Assembly: GCF_013402875.1 (NCBI RefSeq)
Contig: NZ_CP058579.1
Location: 558,001 to 622,000, forward strand
Reading direction: 5' to 3'
From: Halorarum salinum
GTDB taxonomy: Archaea > Halobacteriota > Halobacteria > Halobacteriales > Haloferacaceae
DNA: 64,000 bases
Each line of letters starts with the position of its first letter. Positions within the stretch are counted from its first letter, which is position 1. Position numbers and translations under genes: made by a program. Shown here in pieces: positions 35,519 to 44,608 of this stretch. The notes below the pieces were generated by a model that worked only from the letters and a program-made list of their open reading frames with translations, was not told where the DNA came from and did no database searches.

Positions 35519-35938
35519 ATGGACTATCGCGAGGTCGAGGTCGAGGGCGAGTACCTCGCGCGCCTCGAGACGGGGAGCGACTGGCGCGCCGAGATCGAGG
35601 CCCTGGCCGACCGCGTCGGCGTCGACGCGGGCTGGTTCACCGCCATGGGCGCCGTGCGGGACGCCGAGGTCTGGTACTACGACCAGGAGGGGACGGAGTA
35701 CCGCTCGGTGACGTTCGACGAACCGCTCGAGGTCGCCGCCTGCGTCGGCAACGTCTCCCTGCTCGACGGCGAACGGTTCGCCCACACCCACGCCGTGTTC
35801 TCCCGCCGGAGCGGCCAGGCGGTGGCGGGTCACCTCGACTCGGGGACCGTCTTCGCGGGGGAGGTGTACCTCCGCGCGTTCGAGACCCCCCTGGAGCGGG
35901 AACGCGACGAGGTCACCGACCTCGACCTCTGGCTCTGA
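35519..35938 (+). CDS. PPC (DUF296) domain protein
   Basis: The 139-residue protein has the PPC fold: YLARLETGSDWRAEIEALAD, DAGWFTAMGAVRDAEVWYYD, VAACVGNVSLLDGERFAHTH and the glycine-rich end VAGHLDSGTVFAGEVYLRAF. The His-x-His of FAHTHAVFS and the later His can bind metal, as in archaeal and bacterial members; plant homologues bind AT-rich DNA. Its cellular role in archaea is unknown. It precedes polC on the same strand. Confidence 0.85.
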   Translation: MDYREVEVEGEYLARLETGSDWRAEIEALADRVGVDAGWFTAMGAVRDAEVWYYDQEGTEYRSVTFDEPLEVAACVGNVSLLDGERFAHTHAVFSRRSGQAVAGHLDSGTVFAGEVYLRAFETPLERERDEVTDLDLWL

Positions 35939-36124
35939 GCGGGGGGAGGGTCCGACCGTCCCCGTTTCGGCCGGACGATCGACGGGCGGACGAACGGATT
36001 TATCTCCCTCCCCGACACACCGCATTGACGTGCATCGACGACCCCCGCGAGCCGTCAGCCAGGCCGGTCGCCCCGCGGCCGCGACGGGGCGGGGGTCGTC
36101 ACCGACGCCGACGGGAGGGACGAG

Positions 36125-39100
36125 ATGAGACCGGACGACGAGCGCTACTTCGCCGGCATCGAGGAGCGACTCGACGAGGCGTTCGAGCGCGCCGAGGCCG
36201 CGAAGGCGCAGGGGAAGGACCCCGAGACCGAGATAGAGATTCCGGTCGCCCGCGACATGGCCGACCGCGTCGAGAACATCCTCGGCATTCCCGGCGTCGC
36301 CGAGCGCGTCCGGGAGCTGGAGGGCGAGATGTCCCGCGAGGAGGCCGCCCTCGAACTGGTGACCGACTTCGTCGACGGCGAGGTCGGCGACTTCGACTCC
36401 CGCGAGGGGAAGATCGAGGGGGCGGTCCGGACCGCGGTCGCGCTGCTCACCGAGGGCGTCGTCGCTGCCCCCATCGAGGGCATCGACCGCGTCGAACTGC
36501 TGACGAACGACGACGGGACGGAGTTCGTGAACGTCTACTACGCCGGCCCGATCCGCTCGGCGGGCGGGACCGCGCAGGCGCTCTCGGTGCTCGTCGCCGA
36601 CTACGCCCGGTCGCTGCTCGACGTCGAGGAGTACGCCGCGCGGAGCGACGAGGTGGAGCGGTACGCCGAGGAGGTCGCGCTGTACGACAAGGAGACCGGC
36701 CTCCAGTACACGCCGAAGGACGAGGAGACGAGGTTCATCGCGAAACACATGCCGATCATGCTGGACGGCGAGGCGACCGGGGACGAGGAGGTCTCCGGCT
36801 TTCGCGACCTCGAGCGAGTGGACACGAACTCCGCCCGCGGGGGGATGTGTCTCGTCATGGCGGAGGGCATCGCGCTGAAGGCGCCGAAGATCCAGCGCTA
36901 CACCCGCCAGCTCGACGAGGTGGACTGGCCGTGGCTCCAGGACCTCATCGACGGCACGTACTACGAGAGCGACGGCGCCGAGGCGGACGGGGCCGACGGC
37001 GACGACGCCGGCGACGGAGACGGGGACGGGGACGAAGAGGCCGCCGCCCACGCCGAGAGCGACGGGAGCGGAGACGACGGCCCCGTGGACGACTCCCCGG
37101 ACGGCCCGAACCGCGTCGAGCCGGCCTCGAAGTTCCTTCGGGACCTCATCGCCGGCCGGCCGGTGTTCGGCCACCCCTCGGAGGCGGGGGGGTTTCGTCT
37201 ACGCTACGGCCGTGCACGCAACCACGGGTTCGCGACCGCGGGCGTCCACCCGGCGACGATGCATCTCGTCGACGACTTCCTCGCGACCGGGACCCAGATC
37301 AAGACCGAGCGGCCGGGGAAGGCCGGCGGGGTCGTCCCCGTCGACTCCATCGAGGGGCCGACCGTTAGGCTGGCCAACGGCGACGTGCGACGGGTCGACG
37401 ACCCGGCGGAGGCGCTGGAAGTGCGGAACGGCGTCGAGGAGATCCTCGACCTGGGCGAGTACCTCGTGAACTTCGGCGAGTTCGTCGAGAACAACCACCC
37501 GCTCGCGCCCGCCTCCTACGTGCGGGAGTGGTGGGAGCAGGACGTCGCCGCCGCCGGCGCCGACCTCCAGGCGCTCCGGGACGACCCGCGGCTGGACCTG
37601 ACGGACCCGGACGCCGAGCGGGCGCTCGCGTGGGCCGAGGAGTACGACGCCCCGCTCCACCCGGCGTACACGTACCTCTGGCACGACGTCTCGGTCGAGG
37701 AGTTCGACGCGCTCGCGGACGCGGCGGCGGCCGGTGACGTCACCGGCGACGTGCTGGCGATCGAGAACGTCGACGGCGTCCGGCGGACGCTCGAGACGTT
37801 GCTCGTCGAGCACACCCAGACGCCGGACGCCCTCCGAGTCCCCGACTTCCGCCCGCTGCTCCGACAGCTCGGCGTGACCGACGGACTGAACCGGGAGTGG
37901 GAGCTCTCGGACCTGACCGAGGAGGCCCGCGAGTGGGCCGGCGGCGACGACGCCGTGAAGGCGGTGAACGAGGTGGCGCCCTTCGAGGTGCGCGAGCGGG
38001 CGCCGACCCGCATCGGGAACCGGATGGGCCGCCCGGAGAAGTCCGAGAGTCGCGAACTGTCGCCCGCGGTCCACGCGCTGTTCCCCATCCGCGACTTCGG
38101 CGGCAGCCAGCGCTCGGTGGGCGAGGCCGCCCGCGAGCGGACCGACCACGGGCGGGGAACCTTCGACGTGCTCGTCGGCGAGCGCGCCTGCCCCGACTGC
38201 GACGAGCACACCTACGAGAACCGGTGTCCCGAGTGCGGGACCCACACCGAGCCGCACTTCGAGTGCGAGGACTGCGGGACGACCTGTGAGCCCGACGAGT
38301 CCGGCCGCGTCGAGTGCCCGCGCTGCGAACGGGAGGTCGAGAGCCCCGGCTGGCGACGGCTCGACCTCAACTCGACGTACCGGGACGCCCTGGAGGCCGT
38401 CGGCGAACGCGAGGGGAGCTTCGAGATCCTGAAGGGGGTGAAGGGGCTCACCTCCGCGAACAAGACGCCAGAGCCCCTGGAGAAGGGCGTGCTGCGTGCG
38501 AAACACGGCGTCTCCGCGTTCAAGGACGGCACCGTGCGCTACGACATGACCGACCTCCCGGTCACGTCGGTCCGGCCCGAGGAACTGGACGTGACCGCCG
38601 AACACTTCCGCGAACTCGGCTACGAGACCGACATCGACGGCGAGCCGCTGGTCCACGACGAGCAGCTGGTCGAGCTGAAGGTGCAGGACATCGTGCTTTC
38701 GGACGGCGCCGCCGAGCACATGATGAAGACGGCCGACTTCGTCGACGAGCTGCTGTCCGACTTCTACGGGCTGGAGCCGTTCTACGAGGTGAACGAGCGC
38801 GACGACCTCGTGGGGGAACTCGTGTTCGGGATGGCGCCCCACACGAGCGCGGCGGTCGTGGGGAGAGTCGTCGGATTCACGTCGGCCGCGGTCGGGTACG
38901 CTCATCCGTACTTTCACGCCTCGAAACGGAGGAACTGCGACGGCGACGAGGACTGCGTCATGCTCCTCATGGACGGACTCCTCAACTTCTCGAAACAGTT
39001 CCTCCCCGACAAGCGGGGAGGGAGAATGGACGCGCCGCTGGTGATGTCCTCGCGCATCGACCCCAGCGAGATCGACGACGAGGCGCACAACATGGACGTC

Positions 39101-39688
39101 GTCAGGCAGTACCCGCGGGAGTTCTACGAGGCGACCCTGGAGATGGCCGACCCCGGGGCGGTCGAGGACCTGATCCGGCTCGGCGAGGACACGCTCGGCA
39201 CCGACGACGAGTACCGGGGGTTCGAGCACACCCACGACACCTCCGACATCGCGCTCGGCCCGGACCTCTCGGCGTACAAGACGCTCGGGTCGATGATGGA
39301 GAAGATGGACGCCCAGCTCGAACTCGCCAGAAAGCTCCGCGCGGTCGACGAGACGGACGTCGCCGAGCGGGTCATCGAGTACCACTTCCTGCCGGACCTC
39401 ATCGGGAACCTCCGGGCGTTCTCCCGACAGGAGACGCGGTGTCTGGACTGCGGGGAGAAGTACCGCCGGATGCCGCTCACGGGCGACTGTCGGGAGTGTG
39501 GCGGCCGGATGACGCTGACGGTCCACCAGGGGTCGGTGAACAAGTACATGGACACCGCCATCCGGGTGGCCGACGAGTTCGACTGCCGGGAGTACACCAA
39601 ACAGCGCCTGGAGATCCTGGAGCGGTCGCTGGAGTCGGTGTTCGAGAACGACAAGAATCGGCCCTCGACCATCGCCGATTTCATGTGA
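36125..39688 (+). CDS. polC: DNA polymerase D (Pol II) large subunit DP2, intein-free
   Basis: The 1187-residue catalytic subunit of archaeal PolD shows VYYAGPIRSAGGTAQALSV, KIQRYTRQLDEVDWPWL, the active-site HPYFHASKRRNCDGDEDCV with Asp939 and Asp941, four-Cys zinc knuckles around residues 690-740 (CPDCDEHTYENRCPECG, CEDCGTTCEPDESGRVECP), and a C-terminal one (CLDCGEKYRRMPLTGDCREC). A roughly 50-residue Asp/Gly-rich insert lies near residues 278-330. In some haloarchaea an intein occupies the site before CDGDED; here it is absent. The exonuclease subunit is not in this window. Confidence 0.97.
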   Translation: MRPDDERYFAGIEERLDEAFERAEAAKAQGKDPETEIEIPVARDMADRVENILGIPGVAERVRELEGEMSREEAALELVTDFVDGEVGDFDSREGKIEGAVRTAVALLTEGVVAAPIEGIDRVELLTNDDGTEFVNVYYAGPIRSAGGTAQALSVLVADYARSLLDVEEYAARSDEVERYAEEVALYDKETGLQYTPKDEETRFIAKHMPIMLDGEATGDEEVSGFRDLERVDTNSARGGMCLVMAEGIALKAPKIQRYTRQLDEVDWPWLQDLIDGTYYESDGAEADGADGDDAGDGDGDGDEEAAAHAESDGSGDDGPVDDSPDGPNRVEPASKFLRDLIAGRPVFGHPSEAGGFRLRYGRARNHGFATAGVHPATMHLVDDFLATGTQIKTERPGKAGGVVPVDSIEGPTVRLANGDVRRVDDPAEALEVRNGVEEILDLGEYLVNFGEFVENNHPLAPASYVREWWEQDVAAAGADLQALRDDPRLDLTDPDAERALAWAEEYDAPLHPAYTYLWHDVSVEEFDALADAAAAGDVTGDVLAIENVDGVRRTLETLLVEHTQTPDALRVPDFRPLLRQLGVTDGLNREWELSDLTEEAREWAGGDDAVKAVNEVAPFEVRERAPTRIGNRMGRPEKSESRELSPAVHALFPIRDFGGSQRSVGEAARERTDHGRGTFDVLVGERACPDCDEHTYENRCPECGTHTEPHFECEDCGTTCEPDESGRVECPRCEREVESPGWRRLDLNSTYRDALEAVGEREGSFEILKGVKGLTSANKTPEPLEKGVLRAKHGVSAFKDGTVRYDMTDLPVTSVRPEELDVTAEHFRELGYETDIDGEPLVHDEQLVELKVQDIVLSDGAAEHMMKTADFVDELLSDFYGLEPFYEVNERDDLVGELVFGMAPHTSAAVVGRVVGFTSAAVGYAHPYFHASKRRNCDGDEDCVMLLMDGLLNFSKQFLPDKRGGRMDAPLVMSSRIDPSEIDDEAHNMDVVRQYPREFYEATLEMADPGAVEDLIRLGEDTLGTDDEYRGFEHTHDTSDIALGPDLSAYKTLGSMMEKMDAQLELARKLRAVDETDVAERVIEYHFLPDLIGNLRAFSRQETRCLDCGEKYRRMPLTGDCRECGGRMTLTVHQGSVNKYMDTAIRVADEFDCREYTKQRLEILERSLESVFENDKNRPSTIADFM

Positions 39689-39755
39689 GACCAGCAGAGG
39701 ATGGACTCACACCTGCAAGAGAACCCGCACGGAAAATCCTCCACGTGATTCTGAG

Positions 39756-40012
39756 TCACTCCGCGTTCTCCGACGTGTCGAAGCCGTGGAACGGCCGTCC
39801 TCGTTCCGTACTGAGGATATCGAGTCCGGCCGAGGATCCCATGCCGACGGAGATCGCGACCTGGATCCCGTCCTTTCGCGCGATCCACCCGCCGGCATGG
39901 ACGTTTTCGACCGTGGTTTCCCCGTCCTCGTCGAGGCTAACCGTTCCGTTCTCGTCGAACTCGCAGCCGAGCGAATCGGCGATGTCGCGCGACCGTCCCG
40001 TGGGTGTAGTAA
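39756..40012 (-). pseudogene. Remnant of a thioredoxin-reductase-like flavoprotein (C-terminal end)
   Basis: The reading frame ends TVENVHAGGWIARKDGIQVA, ISVGMGSSAGLDILSTERGR, PFHGFDTSENAE, which matches the C-terminal FAD-binding end of haloarchaeal thioredoxin-reductase-like NAD(P)/FAD proteins. The NAD domain and N-terminal FAD domain are missing, no plausible start codon precedes the homology, and the usual Ala-Gly-Asp of the FAD site reads Gly-Gly-Trp. It is a truncated, decayed gene lying just downstream of polC and overlapped by nothing functional. Confidence 0.7.
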
Positions 40013-40068
40013 GATGAACGATACGAATCTCGACGACGGTACGGACTTCGCCGATACGGAGCGAGCAA

Positions 40069-40446
40069 CTATCGTTCGTCGACGGCTTCGATGAGGGACA
40101 GCGCACGTTCGACCCGGTCGGTCGGTTCCGATGCCCGAGTCAGGTTACGGTCCCGATCGTATTCGACGGCACCCGCATCATCCAGTTTCGGGAGATGAAC
40201 GTGGTGGAGCGACAGTTGGATCGTTCGCACCTCCGCGTTCGGAACCTCCGTTAGTGAGCCTTCGTTCTCACGGGCGGCGATGTCCTCGGCCAGCTCGGTC
40301 AGCGGTATTGACTGTGTGCTTCCCTCCAGACACGCAAGGACGTCCCGACGGCGTTGATCGGCGAGGAGGTCGAGAACGACATCGGCCGATCGTTCGTCCG
40401 AGCCACCGCGTCCTGCCACACCCGCGTTTGGGGAATACCCAGCCAT
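40069..40446 (-). CDS. DUF7344-type winged-helix regulator
   Basis: The 125-residue protein shows the haloarchaeal DUF7344 pattern: ADVVLDLLADQRRRDVLACL, PLTELAEDIAARENE, VRTIQLSLHHVHLPKLDDAG, AVEYDRDRNLTRASEP. This is a winged-helix fold close to ArsR-type regulators. Target unknown. It is in a three-gene reverse-strand regulatory patch with the HalOD1 and Lrp-like genes and lies upstream of the flavoprotein remnant, which it may once have controlled. Confidence 0.75.
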   Translation of the reverse strand: MAGYSPNAGVAGRGGSDERSADVVLDLLADQRRRDVLACLEGSTQSIPLTELAEDIAARENEGSLTEVPNAEVRTIQLSLHHVHLPKLDDAGAVEYDRDRNLTRASEPTDRVERALSLIEAVDER

Positions 40447-40564
40447 ATCCGCTAGTAGGGGCCATGGATGGAAGGAGCCCGTGGAAATCAGTGCTTCGTA
40501 CGCTGGGGATTAAACAGCGTAGGGGTGAGAACGTGGAGAATCCACAGTCCACAGGTACGCCCGA

Positions 40565-40852
40565 TCAGGTGTCGACCGGTTCCTCCCTCGACGACTCGTC
40601 CGTTTCCGCCCCCGGTGGCTGCTCGTCGATGAAAACGCTCCCGCTCCCGTCGACGGTGACTGCGTACCCGTAGAACGCGAACCGGACGCGGAGGTGTGCC
40701 CGTGGGTGTCGATCGCCAGGACCGTTCGTGAGCGCTTCGAGCGCGTCCGTATCGATCGCCTCGTACAGCGGAACGTCGAGGTCGACCGGGTCAACACCTT
40801 CACGCGTAGCGATTCGCTCGACGATCTCGGTGGAAACCCGTACTGATTCCAT
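40565..40852 (-). CDS. HalOD1 output-domain protein
   Basis: The 95-residue protein contains the HalOD1 domain: VRVSTEIVERIATREGVDPV, DLDVPLYEAIDTDALEAL, and VRFAFYGYAVTVDGSGSVFI. This domain occurs alone or at the end of haloarchaeal signalling proteins and is presumed to be an output or regulatory module. No receiver or kinase domain is fused here. An inverted repeat immediately upstream of the start may regulate it. Confidence 0.8.
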   Translation of the reverse strand: MESVRVSTEIVERIATREGVDPVDLDVPLYEAIDTDALEALTNGPGDRHPRAHLRVRFAFYGYAVTVDGSGSVFIDEQPPGAETDESSREEPVDT

Positions 40853-40878
40853 TACCCCCTCTTACAGATACGGGGGTA
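40853..40878. promoter_or_regulatory. Inverted repeat just upstream of the HalOD1 gene
   Basis: taccccc (40853-40859) and gggggta (40872-40878) form inverted arms separated by 12 bases directly before the HalOD1 ATG on the minus strand, at a promoter-proximal position where an operator would lie. Confidence 0.4.
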
Positions 40879-40957
40879 TTCCCCTGTTGGTTCCTGTGCT
40901 TCAATCGATAGTGACTGTTTATTCAGCAGTATTTGGAATGATATCCGTGACGAGTGG

Positions 40958-41431
40958 TCAATCCTGGACCACGTCAGCTCCGAAGTGGTTGAACGGTTGG
41001 GTGTGCAGATCCTTGATGATCTGTGTGGACACGATTTCGAGATCGGTGAGGTTCTCGATTCCCGCGCGGGCCTCGTCAGCGGCGTCGGAATCGACGGCCA
41101 CCAACTCGATGTGGATGTTGTGGCCGCCGGTCGTCATCTCGCGGACGTTGATCACGCCGGGAAGTTCCAACGCCCTCTCGGCCAACTCGGTTCGTTTCGC
41201 TGTCGGCGCTCGACAGACGATGAAAAGGTGGAGCTCGAACCCTGCCTCCCTGTAATCGAGTTCGGGATGGTAGCCGCGAATCACGCCCTCCTCGAGGTAC
41301 TCGATACGGTTTCGCACCGTGCTTGCCGAGGTTCCGACCATGTGGGCAATGTCCGCGGCCGTCGCGTTCCGTGCGTTCGCCTGGAGAGCATGGAGAATAC
41401 CTCGGTCGACGTCGTCGAGGTCGTGAACCAT
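40958..41431 (-). CDS. Lrp/AsnC-family transcription regulator
   Basis: The 157-residue protein has an AsnC helix-turn-helix (LDDVDRGILHALQANARNAT, IAHMVGTSASTVRNRIEYLE) and a C-terminal RAM/ACT-like domain (FELHLFIVCRAPTAKRTELA, LPGVINVREMTTGGHNIHIE). Such regulators usually sense amino acids. The start is the ATG before VHDLDDVDRG; a further in-frame Met upstream belongs to non-homologous sequence. It is in a lower-GC patch with other regulators. Confidence 0.87.
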   Translation of the reverse strand: MVHDLDDVDRGILHALQANARNATAADIAHMVGTSASTVRNRIEYLEEGVIRGYHPELDYREAGFELHLFIVCRAPTAKRTELAERALELPGVINVREMTTGGHNIHIELVAVDSDAADEARAGIENLTDLEIVSTQIIKDLHTQPFNHFGADVVQD

Positions 41432-41598
41432 CCTGTAGAGGACGGGGAATACAGGCAAAAAGGTACTGGCGCGGTACGGTGTTCGACGAGAACGAGCGGA
41501 GCGGCATCGCGGACTTCGTGTAGGTCGGCGACCCGACTCGGCTCCGCCACCCTGGATTCGCCGGCGGAGTTAATCGCTCAGACGTGTTACAGGGACAC

Positions 41599-41892
41599 AT
41601 GAGCGACGAGTCACTCAACGTCGGCGTCGGCCAGCCGGTCTACACGGAATCGGGGCGAAAGCTCGGCACCGTCCGCGGCTTCGACGAGGGGGGATTCTAC
41701 GTGACGACGCGGGAGGGCATCGTCTCGCTGTCGATCGAACACGAGCGCGCCGGCCACGAGGTCGGCGAGGGCGAACTGATGTGGCGCTGTAGCGACTGCG
41801 GCGAGATGGGCGACCTCGACGACGAGTTCCCCGAGGCGTGTCCCAACTGCGGCGCGCCCCGCGAACACGTCTACTACTGGACCGAGGATTGA
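41599..41892 (+). CDS. DUF7130-type rubredoxin-like zinc-ribbon protein
   Basis: The 97-residue protein has an N-terminal beta-barrel-like segment (VGQPVYTESGRKLGTVRGFD, EGGFYVTTREGIVSLSIEHE) resembling a PRC-barrel, and a C-terminal zinc ribbon with CSDCGEMGDLDDEFPEACPN CG-type spacing. The two CxxC pairs would hold zinc or iron. Function unknown; the family is common in haloarchaea. Start at MSDESLNVGVGQPV. Confidence 0.8.
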   Translation: MSDESLNVGVGQPVYTESGRKLGTVRGFDEGGFYVTTREGIVSLSIEHERAGHEVGEGELMWRCSDCGEMGDLDDEFPEACPNCGAPREHVYYWTED

Positions 41893-42010
41893 GGACCCGC
41901 TACCGAACCGAGGATCGAGAACGCCGACGAAGAAAATCGATAGACTGCGACTGGAATCGGAGACGCGGGAGGACCGAACCGCTCTTTTCGCTCCTCCCCC
42001 ACCCCCGCAC

Positions 42011-42937
42011 ATGGACGTCCTCGTCTTCGGCGCCGGCGCGCTCGGGAGCCTCGTCGGGGGCCTGCTCGCCCGCGAGCACGCGGTGACGCTCGTCGGGCGC
42101 GACCCGCACGTCGGGCGAATCCGCGAGGACGGGCTCCGCATCTCGGGGGAGTTCGACGCGCACGTCGGCCCCGAAGCGGCGAGCGAGGTCGACGGGCTCT
42201 CGGCCGACCTCGCGCTCGTGACGGTGAAGGCGTACGACACCGCCGCGGCGGCGGCGGCGCTCTCGGGCGAGGGGGTGGACATCGACCTCGTCTGCTCGCT
42301 CCAGAACGGGCTCACGGAGGGGGAGCTCCGGGCGGCCCTCGGCGACCGCGTGCTCGCGGGGACCGCCACCTACGGCGCCGAACTCGTCGATCCGGGCCGC
42401 GTCCGCTGTACCGGCGTCGGCCGGGTCCACGTCGGCGAACTCGACGGCGGGGAGAGCGACCGTGCCGAGCGCGTGGCGGCCGCGTTCCGCGAGGCGGGCC
42501 TCGACTGCGAGGCCGACCCCGGGATGCCCCGGCGGCGGTGGGAGAAGCTGGCGGTCAACGCCGGCATCAACGCCGTGTCCGCGCTCGCCCGGGTTCGAAA
42601 CGGCGCGCTCGCGGAGCCGCCGGCCGCCGACGTCGCGGAGCGGGCGACCCGCGAGGCGGCCCGCGTCGCACGTGCGGAGGGCGTCGACCTGACCGGCGGG
42701 GACGCCCGCGCGGCGCTCCGGACGGTCGTCGGGGAGACGGCGGGCAACCGCTCGTCGATGTTCCAGGACGTGCGGGCCGAGCGCCGGACCGAGGTGGACG
42801 CGATCAACGGCGCCGTCGTCGAACGGGGCCGAAAGCACGGGCTGGAGACGCCGACGAACCGGACGCTCGCCGAACTGCTGGGAGCGTGGGAGACCGCTCG
42901 CGGCCTGCGGCCGGCCGACGGCGACCGGAACCGGTAG
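42011..42937 (+). CDS. panE: Ketopantoate reductase (2-dehydropantoate 2-reductase)
   Basis: The 308-residue NADPH enzyme starts with the Rossmann loop MDVLVFGAGALGSLVGGLLA, then LALVTVKAYDTAAAAAAL, CSLQNGLTEGELRAAL, and the C-domain with the catalytic Lys in WEKLAVNAGINAVSALARVR and SSMFQDVRAERRTEVDAING. It reduces ketopantoate to pantoate in coenzyme A synthesis. Start at the ATG after a clear intergenic gap. Confidence 0.91.
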   Translation: MDVLVFGAGALGSLVGGLLAREHAVTLVGRDPHVGRIREDGLRISGEFDAHVGPEAASEVDGLSADLALVTVKAYDTAAAAAALSGEGVDIDLVCSLQNGLTEGELRAALGDRVLAGTATYGAELVDPGRVRCTGVGRVHVGELDGGESDRAERVAAAFREAGLDCEADPGMPRRRWEKLAVNAGINAVSALARVRNGALAEPPAADVAERATREAARVARAEGVDLTGGDARAALRTVVGETAGNRSSMFQDVRAERRTEVDAINGAVVERGRKHGLETPTNRTLAELLGAWETARGLRPADGDRNR

Positions 42938-43051
42938 CGATCCCACCGATCGCCTCCGATACTGCTCGCAGTACGGTGGTTTTCGAAAGAACAGTCGACG
43001 GTCGACTAACGCGAGACCGTAGTTGATATCGGAGAGAAGCAGTCGTTCGAC

Positions 43052-44608
43052 TTACTCCACGTAGCCGAGGTCGCGGAGCCGCTCCTTCGCCTCGTCGTCC
43101 ATCCCGTCGAGCGAGTCGTCGCCGACCTCGTCGTCGACCGCGTCGGTCCACGCGCCGCCGCCGGCGGATTCGAACGCGCCGAGCGTCGACTCGGCCGCCT
43201 CGATCCGGTCGTCGCCGGCGCCCGCGAGGTCGTCAGTCTCCCCGGGGTCCTCGTCGACTCGATACGCCTCGTCGGGGATGCGGTCGATCCGGACGTACTT
43301 CGCGTCCGTGCCCCGGGCCGCGCGCATCCGGCTGTAGAACCGGGAGTCCTCGGGGAGGTCGATGCCGGCCGCGGCGGCCTTCTCCTCGAGCTGGTTCAGC
43401 TCGACGACGGGTCGGGAGTACTCGACGAACCCGAACTCGCCGTCCGGGTCCGCGGCCTGTCCGGGGTCCGGGTCGTTCGCGTCGGCGAACGCCCGGTACG
43501 AGGCGGAGAGCAGCGAGCGGGTCCGATCGAGGCCGATCGCCTCCTCGCCCGGGGCGGCCGGTTCGCCGCCCTCCACGTCGAGCGCGTCGAGCACGGTGTG
43601 ATAGAGATCCAGCAGTTCGACGGTGTCCTCGCGGCGTCCGCCGTCGAGGTCGGGATGTTTCACGAGCAGCGGGACGTTCACGAGCGGGTCGTACAGGCAG
43701 AACTCGTGGCCGTAGAGGTCGTGTTCGCCGTGGAGTTCGCCGTGGTCCGCACAGACGATCACCGTCGTCTCGTCCCACCGGTCGGTCTCCTTCAGCCAGT
43801 CGAACAGCCGGGTGAGCTGGTCGTCGATGTGGGCGATCTCGGCGTCGTAGAGGTTCCGGATGTCGGCCCACTCCCCGTCGTCGATGTCGCGTGCGCCCGC
43901 GTTGAACTCCTTCGAGTTCTGGCACACCTCGGTGGAGTCGACGCCCGGCGCGTACTCGTCGGCGTACTCCCGGGGCGGGTGGTACGGGAGGTGGGCGTCC
44001 ATCAGGTTGATGAACGCGAACCAGTCGTCCCCCCGGGCGTCCGCGTCGTCGACGAACGACCGCGTCCGGTCGATCACCGCGGGCGTCTTGGAGTCGGCGC
44101 CCTCCCCCGACGCGAGGCGTTCGTGGGCGAGGTTGCCGAGCGAGACGAGTTTGTCCGCGACCGCCCGGAGCGTCTCGCTGTCGTTCATCGTCTTCCAGGC
44201 CCGCGCGAGCGGCCCCGAGAGGAAGTCGCCGGGCATCACCTCGAAGAAGTTGTCCTGATCGTCGAAGCCGTCCGTGAGGTGGGTGTACGGCGTGATCCAC
44301 GCGTTCGATGAGTAGCAGGCGGTCTCGTAGCCGGCCGCCGACAGCGTCTCCGCGAGCGTCGTCGCCCCCTCCAGATACGGGTTCTCCTGGTCGGCGCCGT
44401 GCCGGTGGGGGTACATCCCCGTGAACAGCGAGGCGTGGACGGGGAGGGTCCACGGCGCCGGCGCGACGGCGTTCTCGAAGACGGTGGCCTCCTCCACGAA
44501 CGCGTCGAGCCCCGGCGTCGTGTTCCGATCGTATCCGTACGGGCCGAGTCGGTCCTTCCGGACCGTGTCGAGCACGACGAGGAGGACGTTCCCGGGCTCC
44601 TTGCTCAT
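43052..44608 (-). CDS. Sulfatase / alkaline-phosphatase-superfamily protein
   Basis: The 518-residue protein has the superfamily core: NVLLVVLDTVRKDRLGPYGY (metal Asp14), APWTLPVHASLFTGMYPHRH, INLMDAHLPYHPPREYADEY, and VIVCADHGELHGEHDLYGHE. At the nucleophile position, where type I sulfatases have a Cys or Ser in C/S-x-P-x-R, Thr54 is found, so it may not be a classical formylglycine sulfatase and could hydrolyse another sulfate or phosphate ester, or transfer a phospho-group. No signal peptide is evident. Start at MSKEPGNVLL. Confidence 0.85.
   Translation of the reverse strand: MSKEPGNVLLVVLDTVRKDRLGPYGYDRNTTPGLDAFVEEATVFENAVAPAPWTLPVHASLFTGMYPHRHGADQENPYLEGATTLAETLSAAGYETACYSSNAWITPYTHLTDGFDDQDNFFEVMPGDFLSGPLARAWKTMNDSETLRAVADKLVSLGNLAHERLASGEGADSKTPAVIDRTRSFVDDADARGDDWFAFINLMDAHLPYHPPREYADEYAPGVDSTEVCQNSKEFNAGARDIDDGEWADIRNLYDAEIAHIDDQLTRLFDWLKETDRWDETTVIVCADHGELHGEHDLYGHEFCLYDPLVNVPLLVKHPDLDGGRREDTVELLDLYHTVLDALDVEGGEPAAPGEEAIGLDRTRSLLSASYRAFADANDPDPGQAADPDGEFGFVEYSRPVVELNQLEEKAAAAGIDLPEDSRFYSRMRAARGTDAKYVRIDRIPDEAYRVDEDPGETDDLAGAGDDRIEAAESTLGAFESAGGGAWTDAVDDEVGDDSLDGMDDEAKERLRDLGYVE

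Noticed and set aside
36025-37368. Forward 447-codon frame overlapping the polC start
   Set aside because: It is Arg/Gly-rich and out of frame with polC, whose start at 36125 and conserved motifs are clear.
38165-38345. Zinc-knuckle region of polC considered as a possible inserted domain
   Set aside because: Cys-rich knuckles at this position are normal in PolD large subunits.
37199-39526. A 775-codon reverse open frame inside polC
   Set aside because: It is a mirror of the PolD coding sequence with no family features.
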